Shown in pieces: positions 54,021 to 62,963 of a DNA stretch of 64,000 bases. Position 1 is the first letter of the stretch, and the number at the start of each line of letters is the position of its first letter. The stretch comes from CAVQWT01 sp963717705 (GTDB taxonomy: Bacteria; Pseudomonadota; Gammaproteobacteria; Burkholderiales; Casimicrobiaceae), in contig CAVQWT010000005.1 in NCBI GenBank assembly GCA_963717705.1, positions 186,001 to 250,000 of the forward strand. The letters run 5' to 3'. Below the pieces are notes generated by a model that had not been told where the DNA came from, ran no database searches, and saw only the letters and a list, made by a program, of their open reading frames with translations. Made by a program: the position numbers and the translations under genes.

Positions 54021-54508
54021 CACGCCCCCAACACCCGCACGCCGATCGCGAACGCGACCAGCGCGTAGCCGGCGGCGACGAAGTCGTCGAGCATCGTGCC
54101 GAAGCCCCCCTTCACCGTGCGGTCCAGCCAGCCGATCGGCGGCGGCTTGGTGATGTCGAACAGCCGGAACAGCAGGAACGCGAACGCGACCTGCAGCCGG
54201 CCGTCGCCGACGAAGAACAGCACCAGCAGGAACGCGACGACCTCGTCCCAGACGATGGCGCCGTGGTCGGATTCGCCGAGGTCGCGACCGGTCACGTCGG
54301 CGGCCCAGACGCCGATCAGCGTGAACGCGACGATCGCCGCGGCGAACAACGCGTCGCCCCAGGGCCGCAGCACCGCTGCGAGCGGAATGGCGACCAGCGT
54401 GCCGAAGGTCCCCGGCGCGACCGGCGAAAGACCCGTGCCGAACCCCAGCGCGAGCACGTGCGCCGGATGCGCGAACAGGAATTTCCAGTCGGGCCTGGTC
54501 GCGCTCAT
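54020..54508 (-). CDS. pgpA: Phosphatidylglycerophosphatase A
   Basis: 162 residues; dephosphorylates phosphatidylglycerophosphate at the inner membrane. The signature GLSPVAPGTFGTLVAIPLA is present, followed by DHGAIVWDEVVAFLLVL with the catalytic Asp-Glu pair, LFRLFDITKPPPIGWLDR and GGFGTMLDDFVAAGYALV. Four hydrophobic helices complete the protein. It lies 51 bases after thiL, the same order as thiL-pgpA in E. coli. Confidence 0.96.
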   Translation of the reverse strand: MSATRPDWKFLFAHPAHVLALGFGTGLSPVAPGTFGTLVAIPLAAVLRPWGDALFAAAIVAFTLIGVWAADVTGRDLGESDHGAIVWDEVVAFLLVLFFVGDGRLQVAFAFLLFRLFDITKPPPIGWLDRTVKGGFGTMLDDFVAAGYALVAFAIGVRVLGA

Positions 54509-54559
54509 CGCGAGCGCCTCCGGGAAGCCGATGCCATTGGCGCGGCGTTCATCCGCGGC

Positions 54560-55555
54560 TCACTCCGGCGCGGCGGCCGCGAAGTGGTCGAACGCGCGCG
54601 GCAGCGCCGGCAGCGGCGTTCCGGTCGCGTCGCGGACGACGAGTCCCGGCCCGGGGGTGATCTTGCCGATGCGGGTGACCGGCACGCCTGCCGCCGCGCC
54701 GGCCGCGGCGACGCGCTCCCGGTCGACGTTGCGCGCGGTGAACAGCAGCTCGTAGTCGTCGCCGCCGGCGAGCAGGCACGCCTGCGCCAGCGCGCGCTCG
54801 GCTCCGTCGCGCCGCGCCGCGAGCGCGGGACAGGCGGGGATGCGCGCGAGGTCGACGCGCGCACCCACGCCGCCCGCGTCGAGCAGGTGGGCGAGGTCGC
54901 CCGTGAGCCCGTCGGAGACGTCGAGCATCGCCGTCGCGACGCCGCGCAGCGCGATGCCCAGCGCGATTCGCGGCTGCGGCCGGTCCAGCCGCGCGCGGCA
55001 CGCCGCGAGCGCCTCCGGGTCGAGCGTCGTGCGGCCGGCCAGCGCGGCCAGCGCCAGCGCCGCATCGCCGAGCGTGCCCGACACCCAGACGTCGTCCCCC
55101 GCGACCGCGCCGCGCCGGCGGATCGCCTGCCCGGCCGGGACTTCGCCGATCACGGTGATGCAGAGATTGCGCGGGCCCCGCGTGGTGTCGCCGCCGATGA
55201 GGTCGACGCCGTGCGCGTCGGCGAGCGCGAACAGGCCGCGCGCGAAGGCCTCCAGCCACGCCGGGTCGGCGTCCGGCAGCGCGCCGGCGAGCAGCGCGTA
55301 CCGCGGCAGCGCCCCCATCGCCGCCAGGTCCGACAGGTTGACGGCGAGCGCCTTGTGGCCCAGCGCTTCCGGCTCGGCGCCGACGAAGAAATGCCTGCCC
55401 TCGACCAGCATGTCGACGGAGATCGCGAGCTCCATCCCGGGCGCGGGGGCGATCAGCGCGGCGTCGTCGCCGGGGCCGAGCACCACGCCCGGCGCGCGCG
55501 GAGGCCGCCGGAAGTAGCGGTCGATCAGCGCGAATTCGGAAAGGGCTTCGCTCAT
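54560..55555 (-). CDS. thiL: Thiamine-monophosphate kinase
   Basis: 331 residues; phosphorylates thiamine monophosphate to the active diphosphate. The N-terminal block starts LSEFALIDRYFRRPPRAPGV, then VLGPGDDAALIAPAPGM, SVDMLVEGRHFF, LAVNLSDLAAMGA and GGDTTRGPRNL, the ATP and magnesium-binding sites of the AIR-synthetase-like fold. LDVSDGLTGDLAHLLDAGGV and GDDYELLFTA follow. ATG at 55555 is preferred to the more upstream 55573. No TPP riboswitch is recognisable in the 64 bases between nusB and thiL, as expected for an internal operon gene. Confidence 0.96.
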   Translation of the reverse strand: MSEALSEFALIDRYFRRPPRAPGVVLGPGDDAALIAPAPGMELAISVDMLVEGRHFFVGAEPEALGHKALAVNLSDLAAMGALPRYALLAGALPDADPAWLEAFARGLFALADAHGVDLIGGDTTRGPRNLCITVIGEVPAGQAIRRRGAVAGDDVWVSGTLGDAALALAALAGRTTLDPEALAACRARLDRPQPRIALGIALRGVATAMLDVSDGLTGDLAHLLDAGGVGARVDLARIPACPALAARRDGAERALAQACLLAGGDDYELLFTARNVDRERVAAAGAAAGVPVTRIGKITPGPGLVVRDATGTPLPALPRAFDHFAAAAPE

Positions 55556-55619
55556 GGAACGATTGCCCGGCACGGGTCGCGGCGCCGCGCGAGGAATGCG
55601 GCCACCGCGGCGGCGCGCA

Positions 55620-56078
55620 TCAGCCCGCCGCGCCGCCCGCCTCGCGCACGCGCGCGGCGATCTCGGTCGCCCGCAGCGTGCCCGCGACCTTGTCGAGCAC
55701 GCCGTTGACGAAGCGGTGCCCGTCGGTGCCGCCGTAGCTCTTGGCCAGCTCCACCGCCTCGTTGATGACCACGCGGTAAGGCACCTCGAGCCGGTGCTGC
55801 AGTTCCCACGCGCCGATCACCAGGATCGCCCGCTCGACCGGCGACAGCTCGGCCGGCTTGCGATCGAGATGCGGCGCCACCTCGGCGAGCAGTGCGTCCC
55901 AGTCGCCGGTGACGCCGCGCCACAGGTCGTCGAAATACTCGCCGTCGGCGTCGTCCCAGCCCGGCGCCTCGACCAGCTGCTGCCGGATGGTGTCGGCGTC
56001 GTGGTGCGCGAGCTGGCGCTGGTAGAGCCCCTGCAGCGCGAGCGAGCGCGATCGGCGGCGGGCGGAGGCGCGCGTCAT
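55620..56078 (-). CDS. nusB: Transcription antitermination factor NusB
   Basis: 152 residues; binds boxA RNA with NusE (S10) during rRNA antitermination. It begins RRRSRSLALQGLYQRQLAHH and has LSPVERAILVIGAWELQHRL, VPYRVVINEAVELAKSYGGT and FVNGVLDKVAGTLR, the full helical NusB pattern. The start ATG overlaps the ribH stop by four bases (ATGA), so ribH-nusB are coupled as in many proteobacteria. Confidence 0.97.
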   Translation of the reverse strand: MTRASARRRSRSLALQGLYQRQLAHHDADTIRQQLVEAPGWDDADGEYFDDLWRGVTGDWDALLAEVAPHLDRKPAELSPVERAILVIGAWELQHRLEVPYRVVINEAVELAKSYGGTDGHRFVNGVLDKVAGTLRATEIAARVREAGGAAG

Positions 56079-56542
56079 TCGAGGTCGTCGATGGCGACGA
56101 GCAGGTTGGCGAGCTCGAGCGCGGCCTGCGCCGCCTCGTAGCCCTTGGTCGCGGCACGGTCCAGCGCCTGGCCCTCGTTCTCGGTGGTGAGGATGCCGTT
56201 GCCGATCGGCACGCCGAACTCGAGCTGCACGCCGGCGACGCCCGCCGCCGACTGCTCGGCGACGATCTCGAAGTGGTAGGTCTCGCCGCGGATCACCGCC
56301 CCCAGCGCGACCAGCGCGTCGAAGTCGTCGCTTTGCGCCAGCCGCTGCAGCGCGAGCGGCGTTTCCAGCGCGCCGGGCACCGTCACGACCAGGACGTCGC
56401 GCTCGGAGACGCCGCTCTCCGCGAGCGCCTTCAGCGCGCCGGTGAGCAGCCCCTCGCCGACGCGGGCGTTGAAGCGCGACACGACGATGCCGACGCGGCG
56501 GCCCTCGCCGCGGGTGTTGTGGGCAATGCGCTTGACGCTCAT
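56075..56542 (-). CDS. ribH: 6,7-dimethyl-8-ribityllumazine synthase
   Basis: 155 residues; condenses the ribityl-uracil amine with dihydroxybutanone phosphate to lumazine, the penultimate riboflavin step. The blocks RVGIVVSRFNARVGEGLLTG, VVTVPGALETPLALQRLAQS, VALGAVIRGETYHFEIVAEQ with the catalytic histidine, and FGVPIGNGILTTENEGQALD are complete. It lies nine bases after ribBA. Confidence 0.97.
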   Translation of the reverse strand: MSVKRIAHNTRGEGRRVGIVVSRFNARVGEGLLTGALKALAESGVSERDVLVVTVPGALETPLALQRLAQSDDFDALVALGAVIRGETYHFEIVAEQSAAGVAGVQLEFGVPIGNGILTTENEGQALDRAATKGYEAAQAALELANLLVAIDDLE

Positions 56543-56551
56543 ACGCGGTCC

Positions 56552-57670
56552 TCAGGAGGCGGCCCGCGAGCGCGCGGGCGGGTCGATGTAGCCGGCCACT
56601 TCGAGGTCGAAGCCGGTCATGCTGGGCATCTTGCGCGGCTTGGCGAGCAGCCGCATCCGGCCGACGTTGAGGTCACGCAGAATCTGCGCGCCGATGCCGT
56701 AGTTGCGCAGGTCCATCTTGGTCGGCGTGACGGCCGTCGTCGACATCGCGCGATGCCGCAGCTCGGCGGCGCTCTCGGGACGGTGCAGCAGGACGATGAC
56801 GCCGCGGCCCGCATGCGCGATTGCGGCCATCGCGGCCGGGATGCTCCACGAATGCGCCGCGCTGTCCGCATCGAGCAGGTCCATCACCGACAGCGGCTCA
56901 TGGACGCGCACCAGCGTCTCGGTGTCCGGCGACAGCGGCCCGCGGGCCAGAGCGAGGTGCGTCGCGTCGGTCAGCTTGTCGCGGTAGACGAGGAGCCTGA
57001 ACGCGCCGTGCGGCGTGCCGAGCGGCCGCTCGCCGACGCGCTCGATCAGCCGCTCGGTGCGGCTGCGGTAGTGGATGAGGTCGGCAATGGCGCCGATCTT
57101 CAGGCCGTGGGTGCGCGCGAACTCGACCAGGTCGGGCAGCCGCGCCATGGTGCCATCGTCCTTCATGATCTCGCAGATGACCGCCGCGGGCGTGAGGCCG
57201 GCCAGTCGCGCGAGGTCGCACCCCGCCTCGGTGTGGCCGGCGCGCGACAGCACGCCGCCGGGCTCCGCCATCACCGGGAAGATGTGGCCCGGCTGGACGA
57301 TGTCCTCCGGACGCGCGCTGGGGCTGATCGCCGCCTGCACGGTACGCGCGCGATCCGCGGCCGAGATGCCGGTGGTCACCCCTTCGGCCGCCTCGATCGA
57401 CGTCGTGAAGTTGGTCCCGTGGGCGCTGCGGTTGGCGCTGACCATCCGCGCGAGGCCCAGCTGGCCGCAATGCTCCTCGGTCAGCGTGAGGCAGACGAGT
57501 CCGCGCGCGTGCCGCGCCATGAAGTTGATCGCGTCAGGGGTGACGAATTCGGCCGCGAGCACGAGGTCGCCTTCGTTCTCGCGGTCTTCCTCGTCGACCA
57601 GCACGACCATGCGGCCCGCCTTGAGCTCGGCGACGATTTCGGTGGTCGGGGACAGCGGGGACGTGTTCAT
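56552..57670 (-). CDS. ribBA: RibBA: 3,4-dihydroxy-2-butanone 4-phosphate synthase with degenerate GTP cyclohydrolase II domain
   Basis: 372 residues. The N-terminal half is an intact DHBP synthase: VVLVDEEDRENEGDLVLAAE, NRSAHGTNFTTSIEAAEGV and LSRAGHTEAGCDLARLAGL. The C-terminal half keeps the GCH II outline (LGTPHGAFRLLVYRDKL; LRNYGIGAQILRDLNVGRM) but lacks the C-x10-C-x-C zinc ligands; where they should be stands VHEPLSVMDLLDADSAAHSW. This loss is common in betaproteobacteria and implies that the second domain is inactive and that a separate RibA exists elsewhere. It starts the leftward ribBA-ribH-nusB-thiL-pgpA run. No FMN riboswitch fold is recognisable in the 111 bases upstream. Confidence 0.93.
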   Translation of the reverse strand: MNTSPLSPTTEIVAELKAGRMVVLVDEEDRENEGDLVLAAEFVTPDAINFMARHARGLVCLTLTEEHCGQLGLARMVSANRSAHGTNFTTSIEAAEGVTTGISAADRARTVQAAISPSARPEDIVQPGHIFPVMAEPGGVLSRAGHTEAGCDLARLAGLTPAAVICEIMKDDGTMARLPDLVEFARTHGLKIGAIADLIHYRSRTERLIERVGERPLGTPHGAFRLLVYRDKLTDATHLALARGPLSPDTETLVRVHEPLSVMDLLDADSAAHSWSIPAAMAAIAHAGRGVIVLLHRPESAAELRHRAMSTTAVTPTKMDLRNYGIGAQILRDLNVGRMRLLAKPRKMPSMTGFDLEVAGYIDPPARSRAAS

Positions 57671-57756
57671 GGACGGGGGCTCGCGGAGCGTGGCGTGGAA
57701 ATGGCTAGTACCCGGGGAGAGGACTCGGCATTTTACCCCGCCGCGGCGCCCCGGGG

Positions 57757-57806
57757 TCAGGCCGACGCCGGCGCCTCGGGCTCAGGCCGACGCCGGAACG
57801 TCGGGC
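57757..57806. repeat. 25-bp tandem duplication at the RND gene end
   Basis: TCAGGCCGACGCCGG occurs at 57757-57771 and 57782-57796, a 25-base period. The second copy contains the last codons and stop of the RND permease; the first lies just beyond it, so the 3' end was duplicated downstream. The rest of the gap to ribBA (57671-57756) holds no gene. Confidence 0.7.
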
Positions 57807-60800
57807 GCCCCCGCCCGGCGCACGCGGAACCACGTCGCGTAGAGCGCGGGCAGGAACACCAGCGTCAGCACCGTGGCGACAACGATGCCGCCCATCATCG
57901 CCACCGCCATCGGGCCGAAGAAGTCGCTGCGGGCCAGAGGTATCAGCGCCAGCACCGCGGCCGCCGCGGTCAGCACGATCGGCCGGAACCGCCGCACCGT
58001 CGCGCCGACGATCGCGTCCCAGGCCGGCGCGCCGGCGGCGATGTCGGTGTCGATCTGGTCGACCAGGATCACCGAATTGCGCATGATGATCCCCGACAGC
58101 GCGATCGTCCCCAGCATGGCCACGAAGCCGAAGGGCTTGCCGAACGCCAGCAGCGCCGCGACGACGCCGATCAGGCCGAGCGGCGCGGTCAGCACGACCA
58201 TCGCCGTCCGCGAGAAGCTCTGCAGCTGCAGCATCAGCAGCGTCAGCACCGTGATGACCAGCAGCGGTACCCCGGCGGCGATCGAGCGCTGGCCGCGCGC
58301 GGAGTCCTCGATCGCCCCGCCCATTTCCACGCGGTAGCCGAGCGGCAGCTGCGCGCGGATCGGGTCGAGCTGCGGGTTGATGCGGCCGGCGACGTCCGGC
58401 CCCTGCGCGTCGCCCTTCAGGTCGCTGCGCACGGTGATCGTCGGCAGCCGGTCGCGGCGCCAGACGATGCCTTCCTCCAGGTCGTAGCGGATCTCGGCGA
58501 GCTGGGTGATCGGGATCGCCTTGCCCGACCGCGTCGGCAGCGCGAGGTCCGGCAGCGACGACATCCGCGCCCGCTCGGCGCCGGCGCCGCGCAGCACGAC
58601 GTCGATCTGCTTGTCGCCCTCGCGGTACTGCGTGACGGTGAAGCCCGACACCGAGTTCTGCAGGAACGCCGCGATGTCCTGCGACGTGAACCCCAGCACG
58701 CGCGCCTTGTTTTGGTCGATGGCGAGACGGATCGCCTTGGTCGGCTCGTCCCAGTCGAACTGCACGTCGAGCGTGGCCGGATCGGCGCGCATCACCGCCG
58801 CCACCTCGCGCGCGATCCGGCGCACCGTCGGCACGTCCTCGCCGCTGACGCGGAACTGCACCGGAAAGCCGACCGGCGGGCCGTTCTCCAGCCGCGACAC
58901 GCGACCGCGCAGCGCCGGGAAGTCGGTCTCGAACAGGCCGAGGAAGCGCGAGCGCAGCCGTTCGCGCTCCTCGTTGCTGGCGGCGATCACGACGAACTGC
59001 GCGAAGTTCGACTGCTGCAGTTGCTGGTCGAGCGGCAGGTAGAACCGCGGGCTGCCGCTGCCGATGTACGCGGTGAAGCTCTCGATGCCGGGCTCGTGCT
59101 CGAGGATCGCCTCCATCTTCTTCGCCTCGGCGAGCGTCGCCGCGAACGAGCTGCCCTCGTGCAGGCGCAGGTCGACCAGCAGCTCCGGCCGCGACGACGA
59201 CGGGAAGAACTGCTGCGGCACGAAGCGGAACGCGACCAGCGCCAGGGCAAAGACCGCCAGCGTGGCGACGAGCACGGTCTTGCGGTGGCCGACGCACCAG
59301 TCGACCAGCGCCCGGAAGCGCAGGTAGAACGGCGTCCGGTAGACGTGGTCGGGATCCGGGTGCGCCGGCGGCACCGGCGGCGGCGCCGGCCGGCCGCGCA
59401 GCCGCGCCCACAGCCGCGCGGCGAGCGATGCGGGGCGCGCCCTGGTGAAGTCCGGCAGCATCCGGTAGCCGAGGTAGGGGATGACGACGACGGCGACGAC
59501 CCACGACGCGATCAGCGCGATCGCCGACACCTGGAAGATCGACCGCGTGTACTCGCCGGTGCCGCTCCTTGCCGTCGCGATCGGCAGGAAGCCGGCGACG
59601 GTGATCAGCGTCCCCGTCAGCATCGGGAACGCCGTCGAGGTGTAGGCGAAGCTCGCCGCGCGGAAGCGGTCGAAGCCCTGCTCCAGCTTGATCGCCATCA
59701 TCTCGACGGCGATGATCGCGTCGTCCACCAGCAGCCCCAGCGACAGGATCAGCGCGCCCAGCGAGATCTTGTGCAGGCCGATGTCGAACAGCCACATGAA
59801 CAGGAAGGTGATCGCCAGCACCAGCGGGATCGACACCGCGACGACGAGGCCGGTGCGCAGTCCCAGGCTCAGCAGCGACACCGCCAGCACGATGACCACC
59901 GCCTCGGCCAGCGAGCGGACGAACTGGTTGACCGAGCGCTGCACCGCGCGCGGCATGCTGGCCACCGGCGCGATCTCGACCCCGACCGGCAGCTGGGCGG
60001 AGATGCGCGCGATCTCGGCGTCGAGGTCGTGGCCGAGCTGGATCACGTCGCCGCCGGCGACCATCGTGACGCCGAGGCCGAGCGCCTCGCGCCCCTGGTG
60101 CCGCATCTTCTGCTGCGGCGGGTCGACGTAGCCGCGCTCGACCGTGGCGATGTCGCCGAGGCGCAGCACGCGGTTGTTGGCGCGGATCGAGAAGTCGCGG
60201 ATGGCGTCGAGCGAGTCGAACGCACCGGTCGGCCGCAGGAAGATCCGCTCGCTGCTGGTGTCGAACACCCCGGACGCCGCCACCGCATTCTGCGCCGCCA
60301 GCGAGGAGAAGATCTGCGCCGGTTCGATGCCGAGCGTCGCCAGCTTGACGTTCGACAGCTCGACGAACACCTTCTCCTCCTGCTCGGCGATGAAGTCGAC
60401 CTTGGCCACGCCGCGGGTGCGCAGCAGCTCGGCGCGGATCTTGTCGCCGAAGCGCTTGAGGTCGCGGTAGCCGAAGCCGTCGCCGGTGATCGCGTAGATG
60501 TTGGTGTAGGTGTCGCCGAACTCGTCGTTGAAGAACGGTCCCTGGATGCCGGACGGCAGCGTGTTGCGCATGTCGCCGACCTTCTTGCGCACCTGGTAGA
60601 AGGCGTCGGGCACGCTCGCCGGCGGCGCCGAGTCCTTCAGCGCGAAGAACACCAGCGATTCGCCCGGCTTCGAGTAGCTGCGCACCCAGTCGACGTTGGG
60701 CACCTCCTGCAGCTTGCGCTCGATCCGGTCGGTCACCTGCTGCTCGACGTCGCGCGCGGTCGCGCCGGGCCAGTTGGTCTTGACCACCATCACCTTGAAC

Positions 60801-60961
60801 GTGAACGGCGGGTCCTCCGACTGGCCGAGCCGGCCGTACGACAGCGTGCCCGCGACCGCGAACACCAGGATCAGGTAGAACACCAGCGTGCGGTGATGCA
60901 GCGCCCACTCGGACAGGTTGAACGCGCTGCGCGCGGCGCCGGGCGGCGTGACGGGGCTCAT
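57782..60961 (-). CDS. RND-family efflux permease
   Basis: 1059 residues, full-length inner-membrane pump. It has an N-terminal transmembrane helix (HRTLVFYLILVFAVAGTLSY), the pore-domain block NWPGATARDVEQQVTDRIER, an internally duplicated layout with large periplasmic loops near residues 40-330 and 580-880, and the proton-relay aspartates in LSLGLLVDDAIIAVEMMAIK. The sequence fits the multidrug (HAE1-like) rather than the heavy-metal group. It follows the adaptor gene by 19 bases; no outer-membrane channel is encoded nearby. Expression should be controlled by the TetR gene at the head of the operon. Confidence 0.95.
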   Translation of the reverse strand: MSPVTPPGAARSAFNLSEWALHHRTLVFYLILVFAVAGTLSYGRLGQSEDPPFTFKVMVVKTNWPGATARDVEQQVTDRIERKLQEVPNVDWVRSYSKPGESLVFFALKDSAPPASVPDAFYQVRKKVGDMRNTLPSGIQGPFFNDEFGDTYTNIYAITGDGFGYRDLKRFGDKIRAELLRTRGVAKVDFIAEQEEKVFVELSNVKLATLGIEPAQIFSSLAAQNAVAASGVFDTSSERIFLRPTGAFDSLDAIRDFSIRANNRVLRLGDIATVERGYVDPPQQKMRHQGREALGLGVTMVAGGDVIQLGHDLDAEIARISAQLPVGVEIAPVASMPRAVQRSVNQFVRSLAEAVVIVLAVSLLSLGLRTGLVVAVSIPLVLAITFLFMWLFDIGLHKISLGALILSLGLLVDDAIIAVEMMAIKLEQGFDRFRAASFAYTSTAFPMLTGTLITVAGFLPIATARSGTGEYTRSIFQVSAIALIASWVVAVVVIPYLGYRMLPDFTRARPASLAARLWARLRGRPAPPPVPPAHPDPDHVYRTPFYLRFRALVDWCVGHRKTVLVATLAVFALALVAFRFVPQQFFPSSSRPELLVDLRLHEGSSFAATLAEAKKMEAILEHEPGIESFTAYIGSGSPRFYLPLDQQLQQSNFAQFVVIAASNEERERLRSRFLGLFETDFPALRGRVSRLENGPPVGFPVQFRVSGEDVPTVRRIAREVAAVMRADPATLDVQFDWDEPTKAIRLAIDQNKARVLGFTSQDIAAFLQNSVSGFTVTQYREGDKQIDVVLRGAGAERARMSSLPDLALPTRSGKAIPITQLAEIRYDLEEGIVWRRDRLPTITVRSDLKGDAQGPDVAGRINPQLDPIRAQLPLGYRVEMGGAIEDSARGQRSIAAGVPLLVITVLTLLMLQLQSFSRTAMVVLTAPLGLIGVVAALLAFGKPFGFVAMLGTIALSGIIMRNSVILVDQIDTDIAAGAPAWDAIVGATVRRFRPIVLTAAAAVLALIPLARSDFFGPMAVAMMGGIVVATVLTLVFLPALYATWFRVRRAGAPDVPASA

Positions 60962-60980
60962 CGGAACTCGCCCGGCGGGG

Positions 60981-62177
60981 TCAGGACTTCGGCGCCGGGG
61001 CCGGCGGGGCGGCCGGCGCGGACGGCGTGGCAGCCGGGCCGCGCGGCGCCGGCGGCTGGCCAGACGGCGGCGCAGCCGGCGCCGACGGCGCGTCCGCCCC
61101 GGCGCCTTCGTACGGTCGCACCTTCTGCCCCGGCTGCAGCTTCTGCACGCCGGCCGCGACGACCCATTCGCCCGACTTGACGCCGCGGACGACGACGCCG
61201 TCCTCGCGGTACTGCACGACCGTCACCGGCCGCAGCGCGACCTGCTGCGACGCCGGATCGTAGACCCAGACCGCGGGCGCCGCGTCCTGGCGATGCAGGC
61301 TCGCGAGCGGCAGCTGCGCGGCGTCGGCGGGTCCCTCGGCCGTCAGCGCGACGTTCGCCGTCATCCCCCACTGCAGCGCGGCGTCGGCCGAAGGCACGGC
61401 GACCCGCACCGCGAACGTCCGCGTCACCGGGTCGACCGACGGCGCGATCTCGCGCACCGTGGCCGGATACAGCTGCTTCGGATCGGCCCACAGGAACGCG
61501 ACGATCCGGCGGGCGGCCTTGAGCTCGCCCAGCCGGTTCTCCGGCACCGCGATGACGATCTCGCGCTCGGTCTCGTCGGCCAGCTTCATCACCGGCTGGC
61601 CGGCGGTCACCACCTGCCCGGCCTCGACGCTGACCGCGGTGATCACGCCGTCGCCGGTGGCGACCAGCGTCGCGTAGGCGGCCTGGTTCTGCGCCACCGC
61701 GAGCTGCGCCCGGGCCTGGTCGTAGCGCGCCCGGGTCGCGTCGCGCGCGTTGCGCTTCTGGTCGAGCGCGCTCGCGCTGACGAACTTCTGCGCGTACAGG
61801 TTCTGGTAGCGGTCATACTCGGCGGCCGCGTATTTCCATTCGGTCTCGGCGGCGGCGACGCCGGCCTTCGCGCTCTCGGCCTGCAGCGCGACGTCGGCCG
61901 GATCGAGGCGAGCGAGCACCTGGCCCCGGCGCACGCGCGCGCCGACATCGGCGCTGCGGCTCGTCACCTTGCCGCCGACGCGGAACGCGAGGTCGGTCTC
62001 GTGGCGGGGCCTCACTTCGCCGGCGAACACCGCGACCGGCGTGGTGCCGCCCGTCTGCACGGCGACGAGTTGCACGGGGCGCACCGGCGGCGGCGGCGCC
62101 TCGTGCTTGGCACAGCCGGCGAGCGCGGCCAGCATCGACAACGCCGCGACCACGACGACCCTGCGCAACGTGCTCAT
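60981..62177 (-). CDS. RND periplasmic adaptor lipoprotein
   Basis: 398 residues. A lipoprotein signal ends in LAALAGC, so the adaptor is anchored by lipid in the inner membrane. The lipoyl and barrel parts are seen in VFAGEVRPRHETDLAFRVGG, VRRGQVLARLDPADVALQAE and TLVATGDGVITAVSVEAGQV, with a coiled-coil hairpin between. A beta-barrel and membrane-proximal domain follow (QWGMTANVALTAEGPADAAQ), and the C-terminus is a roughly 35-residue Pro/Ala tail. ATG at 62177 overlaps the TetR stop (ATGA), so regulator and pump are translationally coupled. Confidence 0.94.
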   Translation of the reverse strand: MSTLRRVVVVAALSMLAALAGCAKHEAPPPPVRPVQLVAVQTGGTTPVAVFAGEVRPRHETDLAFRVGGKVTSRSADVGARVRRGQVLARLDPADVALQAESAKAGVAAAETEWKYAAAEYDRYQNLYAQKFVSASALDQKRNARDATRARYDQARAQLAVAQNQAAYATLVATGDGVITAVSVEAGQVVTAGQPVMKLADETEREIVIAVPENRLGELKAARRIVAFLWADPKQLYPATVREIAPSVDPVTRTFAVRVAVPSADAALQWGMTANVALTAEGPADAAQLPLASLHRQDAAPAVWVYDPASQQVALRPVTVVQYREDGVVVRGVKSGEWVVAAGVQKLQPGQKVRPYEGAGADAPSAPAAPPSGQPPAPRGPAATPSAPAAPPAPAPKS

Positions 62178-62854
62178 CGCGCGCGGTCCGTGCCGGCCGC
62201 TTCGCCGCCGACGCTGCCCCGCCACAGGCTTCGCAACGCGCGATCGACTTCAGGCGCGTAGGTCCAGCGGTAGACCGGCGAAGCACCGGGCCCGGCGATC
62301 GCGCAGCCCTCGTTGCCGTCCGCCGTCGCCGACATCTGCCACAGCCCGATGATCAGCGCGTAGCTGCGGCGCAGCAGCGCTACGCCCTCCCCCGGAGCCA
62401 GTTCGCTGAAATGCCGCTCGAGTCCTGCGCCGGCACGCTCGAGCCGCCCGGCCATCCTGCCCTTGAACGCCAGCGCCGCGGCCAGCGGGAGGCTGTGCGC
62501 CATCAGGCCGAAGCAGCGCGCCGCCAGCGGCAGGAACAGCGGCGGCGCCACCAGGTGGCGCTGCGTCAGCACCAGCATGTCGTCGATGCGCACCGGCCCG
62601 TCGCCCTCGACCAGCGCGATCACTTCGCGGAAGAAGCCGTCGATGCCGCGCTCGTGCACCGCGAGCAGCAGCTCCTCCTTGCTGGGAAAGTAGAGGTAGA
62701 CGGTGCCCTTGGCGAGGCCCGCCTCCTCGGCGACCTCGGCCACGTTGGCGACGCGGTCGGGCGAACGCAGCAGCAGCCGCTCCGCCGCATCGAGGATGGC
62801 GTCGTGGCGCTCCTGCTTGTCTTCGGCCTGGATGGCCCGCTGGCGGATGACCAT
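62174..62854 (-). CDS. TetR-family repressor of the RND operon
   Basis: 226 residues. The N-terminal helix-turn-helix is typical: AILDAAERLLLRSP, then NVAEVAEEAGLAKGTVYLYF and PSKEELLLAVHERG. The C-terminal ligand domain has a Leu/Ala-rich helix bundle (FLPLAARCFGLMAHSLPLAA). It is the first gene of the operon and overlaps the adaptor gene. Two TGAC-N5-GTCA sites lie in its promoter, which makes autorepression the likely mode. The ligand is presumably a compound exported by the pump. Confidence 0.93.
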   Translation of the reverse strand: MVIRQRAIQAEDKQERHDAILDAAERLLLRSPDRVANVAEVAEEAGLAKGTVYLYFPSKEELLLAVHERGIDGFFREVIALVEGDGPVRIDDMLVLTQRHLVAPPLFLPLAARCFGLMAHSLPLAAALAFKGRMAGRLERAGAGLERHFSELAPGEGVALLRRSYALIIGLWQMSATADGNEGCAIAGPGASPVYRWTYAPEVDRALRSLWRGSVGGEAAGTDRAR

Positions 62855-62875
62855 GGTGCTGCGCTCCCTGACCTT

Positions 62876-62931
62876 AACTGACTTCGGGTCATTTCAAATC
62901 GGAGCGTAAATGACCATTAGTCAGTTGTCAA
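62876..62931 (-). promoter_or_regulatory. TetR operon promoter with two operator-like sites
   Basis: On the minus strand TTGACA (62931-62926) and TACGCT (62908-62903) form a -35/-10 pair with a 17-base spacer. Two 19-base arms, 62876-62894 and 62908-62926, form a large inverted repeat that matches at 16 of 19 positions. Each arm also contains its own palindrome: TGAC-TTCGG-GTCA and TGAC-CATTA-GTCA. The right-hand site fills the spacer between -35 and -10, so a bound repressor would block RNA polymerase directly. Confidence 0.75.
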
Positions 62932-62963
62932 ATTCCGCAGCGGGCCGGTCCGGGCCGCGGCAC

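Noticed and set aside
57671..57781. Possible FMN riboswitch before ribBA
   Set aside because: The 111 bases contain a short tandem duplication and GC runs, but none of the conserved RFN core elements that I could recognise.
56273..61180. A 1635-codon plus-strand frame across ribH, ribBA and the RND permease
   Set aside because: It runs antisense to three unmistakable genes and consists mostly of Arg, His, Asp, Gln and Gly; a GC-driven shadow.
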